In this document: piece by piece, positions 60,568 to 64,000 of the stretch | Numbering within the stretch: the first letter of the stretch is position 1 | Layout: each line of letters starts with the position of its first letter | Assembly (NCBI GenBank): GCA_947652115.1 | Contig: OX393564.1 | Coordinates: forward strand, 2,995,621-3,059,620 | Length of the DNA: 64,000 bases | Reading direction: 5' to 3' | Source: Blastomussa wellsi | Taxonomy: Eukaryota; Cnidaria; Anthozoa; Scleractinia; Plerogyridae | Position numbers and translations under genes: made by a program | Notes under the pieces: generated by a model | What the model saw: only the letters and a program-made list of their open reading frames with translations | Database searches by the model: none | Told to the model about the DNA's origin: nothing

Positions 60568-60602
60568 GCGCGTGCGTACGTACGTCCGTACGTCCGTACG
60601 AA
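60568..60602. repeat. GTAC-rich tract
   Basis: CGTACGTACGTCCGTACGTC tract in an intron; simple repeat. Confidence 0.75.
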
Positions 60603-61274
60603 GTCTCCCCAAATATCAATATGGCGGCCATAGTCCAGAGAGTTCGACCTAGTTAACATTTTTAAAGGTTACCATAAGCTTACATCTTTGCCATGGTATG
60701 GTCAATTGACAGCTGTCAAAAGAAGGCATCCGCTGACCAGCATCGGGGGCTCAGGTATAGAACCCATCGAGGTCACCTTTTTTTTAAGTTGACCGCTAAC
60801 CAGTATTGGTTTTTCACTGATCGCGGGTTCAGGTCCAATTTTTTGGCTTCTGCGGAAATTCTGCTCTGGAATCTTTCTTGAGTAGTTGCGCACGCTAGTA
60901 CTTTTAATGAACGCAATTTCAGCACGCAATGTCAGAAATTATTACGAACCAGCAAAAATACGGAGCTCCGCTTTCAGGCTTGGCTAAATCTATATATTAA
61001 GCAGACACCCGAAGGAACTGGGGGCCTGAATTGTGCGCTACACGTATCATTTGCGCCCGTATTCTGCCCCTTTGTTAGCGGCTCCCAAAACGCTGCGTTT
61101 TAAGAGTACACAATGTTACGATATTTTATGTTTAACCTATCCGAATCCCGTTAAGTCCGTTATTACTCTTCCCGCCGTATCTATTCCGGCAACCCGTAAA
61201 GTCCCCGCACCTTCCCCTATCGGGACCCCCTTCTCGGTCAAGCATCCACATTAGGCTAAGTCAAAACATATCAC

Positions 61275-61523
61275 CTGTTGAACTTCTAGGCACCGAATCC
61301 AGAAGTCTTATCACGTCCTCTATGGAAAAGGCCTCACGACGGAAGTCCCGCACACGACTGGGAACCGTGCCAAACACCAGTAAACCGTAGTGAATCTTGT
61401 CTGTTCCATACTTGTTCACAATGTACTTGGTTGTATCTTTAACGAGACTGAAAGTCTGATCTGCATCTGACGCGGTGGCGCTGATGGCAAAGGCGAGATC
61501 AATCTCTGGAACTGGAGGTTCCT
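61275..61523 (-). CDS. VWA domain 3, N-terminal exon
   Basis: 249 bases without a Met, so easily missed. Begins EEPPVPEIDLAFAISATAS and ends after LLVFGTVPSRV..SVPRSST, with a phase-1 split before the GP-DL helix, as in domain 5. The intron on its left (60222-61274, about 1.05 kb) contains a GTAC-rich tract (60574-60602) and no gene. Confidence 0.85.
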
Positions 61524-61841
61524 CTGAGAAAAGTTAAGTGGAAAACCAAACACATATTATAAGATAGATGGCGGAGCTGCATAATCAAATTCAGTATACG
61601 CAAGCGAGCACCAAAACAATAGTGTACGCTTCTAGCATGGGCAAATTGCTTCGCAAGAACCTTTTTTCTCGTGGGAATTTGGCGCGAACATTTTCGCTGG
61701 AGTATTGGTGCACACGGGAAGTTTGTAGAGCACTTAGCAAGCTCGAGCTTTTCTTATAATCTTTTTGTACTCTTTAAACTACATTTGTGCACCGTGATGG
61801 ATAGCGGACAGTTAACGTATGGCCAAGTTGTTAGCTAATAC

Positions 61842-61865
61842 CTGACACAAGCTTTCTTGTGTCAG
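61842..61865. repeat. Perfect 10-bp hairpin
   Basis: CTGACACAAG and its exact inverse flank a four-base loop. Could be the core of a small foldback element; no larger structure seen. Confidence 0.6.
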
Positions 61866-61938
61866 TTGTGAAATGACTATTGAAACCCTTACTGGGTTGT
61901 TTGTTTATTTGTTTCGTTTTTCTGTAAATGTCATTTAC

Positions 61939-62493
61939 CTCGAATCTTGTCCATGATCTTTTCACCCACTACCTTCGGATCGTCCTCTTTACCAGCCTCA
62001 ATAACATTCGTCTTGTCAGGCGTCGTATTCCCTAGTTCATCAGGGTCAGCCTCTTCCCCAACGACAACAGGAATGACTTCAATATCGCGATCCTCGAAAG
62101 GCTTGGCAGCCTTCTTTACTCCATCTTCAGTAGACCCTGATTTGCTGTCTGCCATTATCACAAGAACTTTACGAGTTAAGGGTCGTCTGGCATCATCTTC
62201 GAACATTTCCGCAGCCTTCTCCAGCGCGTCAGCCAAGTTTGGTGTACCCGTGCCAACACGGAGCTTTTCAACAGCTGTCTTGAGCTGCTGTGGTGACGGT
62301 GGGGTTTGGCCAAAGTTGATCTCTATCGTTGCAGTGTCACCATACACTAAGAGGCTATAGTGTATTCTCTGGGTGCCATAGGTGTCGATGATGTAGTTAA
62401 TGATGTCTTTCATCAACTTGAAGGTTTCGTTATGGACTGCACTTGTTGCACTCAAAGCAAACCCAAGATCCACTTCAGGGATGGGAGGTTGGA
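61939..62493 (-). CDS. VWA domain 2
   Basis: 185 codons in one exon. EVDLGFALSATSA; later strand VIMADSKSG keeps the Asp. Ends KIMDKIRGK. The intron on its left (61524-61938) has a perfect 10-bp hairpin at 61842-61865. Confidence 0.9.
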
Positions 62494-62827
62494 CTACAGA
62501 GGGTACAAATTACACTCGTTATAGTCACAAACCAACTTACATTCTAACTCCACTTCATCATTTCTTTTGGGACAAAGACTTCAACAACGCCTCTCTATCT
62601 CGCCCTGTTTCACAACTCCACACCAGGGTAGCATTTAATTCACATTTTGCACCTGCGAAAATTTTAGCCCAGGGGTTTTTGGCCATCTAGGGTTTCCTTT
62701 GGCCGAAAAACATCAACCGATGAGCATCTTCCGGGGGGTGCATAACAAAGAACGTTGTACCTTTTCGAGCATTAAAAAGCTAATAGCATACACGGCAGAA
62801 CTATCTGTTTCATAATATCCACGTTAC

Positions 62828-63059
62828 CTGTATTTATCTTTTCCATGATCATATTAGCCAACTCTTTAGCCGAGGTGCCATCAGATGGTTGTATAATATT
62901 TTGCTTGTCGTGAGTGATGTTTCCCAATTCTTGCACATCCGCCTCGCCGCCAATTGCCACTGGAATCACCGTTATTCCAGCTTCCTCCAGGGGCTTTGCA
63001 GCTGTTTTTGCATCAGATGCACTTGAGCCAGATTTTCTGTCAGTGATTACAACCAGGAC
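62828..63059 (-). CDS. VWA domain 1, C-terminal exon
   Basis: 232 bases starting in phase 0 with VLVVITDRKSGSS and ending MIMEKINTG. The split before VLVVITD is the same as in domains 4 and 13. The intron on its left (62494-62827) shows no feature. Confidence 0.85.
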
Positions 63060-63699
63060 CTAAGAGAAAGGAAATACAATTAACTGTTAAAAACTAGCCA
63101 TGATATATCGCCATGCTTGAGTTTTAACTGGTTTTCAGGCCGTGATATATCACAAATATGGTAGGTGTACGCGTCAGTGATAACAATCGGGAAGCTCAAA
63201 TATTGCAATTTTGTGGGTATTTTCAAATATTGCAATATTGTGGGTATTTTAAACAATCATTTCACACATGCTTGTTGGATGTCAAATAGTTACAACCAAC
63301 TAGGCGCTATGCGTTTTGTTGGCTAAATAAACTTATCACGGGTTACGTAACTATCAGTTTTTTATATTCGTATTTACAAGCAACTATGTGTTACAATAAG
63401 CGTGTTTATTGTATCATTGTTATACGGGCATGGTTCAGTTTGGTTTGCAGGCTTTCATATTATTAGTTCTTTTCTTGTGGCATTTTACGAAGGGAGGAGA
63501 TTGCAGAAGGCGGGATGGGGTTGGTTTGTTACGCCATCCTTTTTTGGTCAAATGGCACCAACAATAGCTGCAGGTGCAGGGGGCCTGCCCCAGGCGTAAA
63601 GCCAAGCGTCTTGCTCAAGAACACAAAACAGTTTCTCGGCATTGTGCTACCTCACGTACCATATTAATGTACTACAGGTACACTAGTAACTTTTGTTAC

Positions 63700-64000
63700 C
63701 TTACGAGCTTGTGGTCTACCTCCATCAAACAACTTCCTGGCTTCGCCAAGGGCTTTATCCAGTGCCACTACTCCTGTCTCCATAGAGATGGCATCCACCA
63801 TCTTTTTCAAATCTTCGAAATCAGACGGTTGGCTTTGGAACTCAACCCACTTCCTTTGATTCTCGCCATACGCCATGACAGCGTAGTTTATCTTCGACAT
63901 GCCATACATATCAGCAAAGGACGTGATGGTGTCTTTCATCAGTTTGAAGTTTGTGTCGGCATCCGTTGCTGTAGCACTTAAAGCGAAGGCCAGGTCCAAC
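63700..64000 (-). CDS. VWA domain 1, N-terminal exon (cut by window edge)
   Basis: DLAFALSATATDADTNF opens the visible part. The exon ends AARK-type before the donor at 63698-63699; by comparison with domains 4 and 13 it should extend about 20 bases beyond the window. The intron on its left (63060-63699) holds a fragment similar to the SINE of 56480-56632 (TCTTGCTCAAGAACAC near 63611) and nothing else clear. Confidence 0.85.

Larger units (their letters stand above)
27479..64000 (-). other. Giant host gene: tandem array of 32 VWA-type domains (partial)
   Basis: Thirty-eight exons on the minus strand encode 32 repeats of about 185 residues, in total about 17.7 kb of coding sequence and about 5,900 residues. 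Each repeat starts with a Pro-rich link, then a VWA first strand (D-[LIV]-x-FA-[ILM]-S-A), a KDTI..I-KYG helix, RYSVI-FG, a GG-ALDKAL helix, a KKVLVVITD strand, V-VIPV-IG-EAD, and ends KIMEKVL-GK. All outer splice sites are phase 1. No stop codons interrupt the joined frame. The gene continues beyond 64000 and probably past element 2 to the left; signal peptide and ends are not visible. VWA arrays are typical of extracellular adhesion or matrix proteins. All domains lack the first metal-binding Asp. I do not recognise the gene. Confidence 0.9.

Noticed and set aside
63402..63599. 65-codon frame in the domain 1 intron
   Set aside because: No similarity to anything else in the window, no VWA features and lies between proven splice sites.
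1..64000. CRISPR arrays or bacterial operons
   Set aside because: No regularly spaced repeats; introns, SINEs and animal-type exons show this is eukaryotic DNA.

Overview
The window is animal nuclear DNA, probably from an anthozoan cnidarian such as a coral. That is inferred from the giant tandem von Willebrand A (VWA) gene with phase-1 exons, the tRNA-derived SINEs and the small inverted-repeat elements. No marker names the species. It has two parts: about 27.3 kb of integrated Polinton/Maverick (adintovirus-like) DNA on the left, and about 36.5 kb of a host VWA gene on the right, read on the minus strand.

The viral part is two related Polintons, one inside the other. Element 1 (175-15650, about 15.5 kb) is complete and lies inside the DNA polymerase gene of element 2. 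Element 2's polymerase is seen as a fragment at 1-174 and resumes at 15657, and the 6-base target TGCACA is duplicated on both sides of element 1. Element 2 continues to 27280; its left end is outside the window. Both encode a protein-primed family B polymerase, a retroviral-type integrase, an A32-like packaging ATPase, a major capsid protein, one or two minor capsid (penton-like) proteins, a coiled-coil protein with a membrane-active tail, a large tail-anchored protein, and many small membrane or zinc proteins. No adenovirus-type protease was found in either. All three visible ends are near-perfect palindromes of 145-185 bp. Their sequences are unrelated, but each is bounded by ACACACAT/ATGTGTGT. 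Gene order is mostly shared, with a two-gene swap, a duplicated versus relocated and inverted minor capsid gene, and one small zinc-protein gene missing from element 2.

From 27479 to the right edge there are 32 VWA-type domains in 38 exons, almost every domain one exon of about 550 bp, all phase 1 at both ends, giving roughly 5,900 residues in frame and continuing past 64000. The last visible exon ends in a splice donor only 199 bp from the end of element 2, so the Polinton pair probably sits in an intron of this gene. In every domain the metal-binding Asp of the DxSxS motif is gone, while the later Asp is kept. Introns hold two tRNA-derived SINEs, two short inverted-repeat elements, older dispersed repeats and microsatellites.
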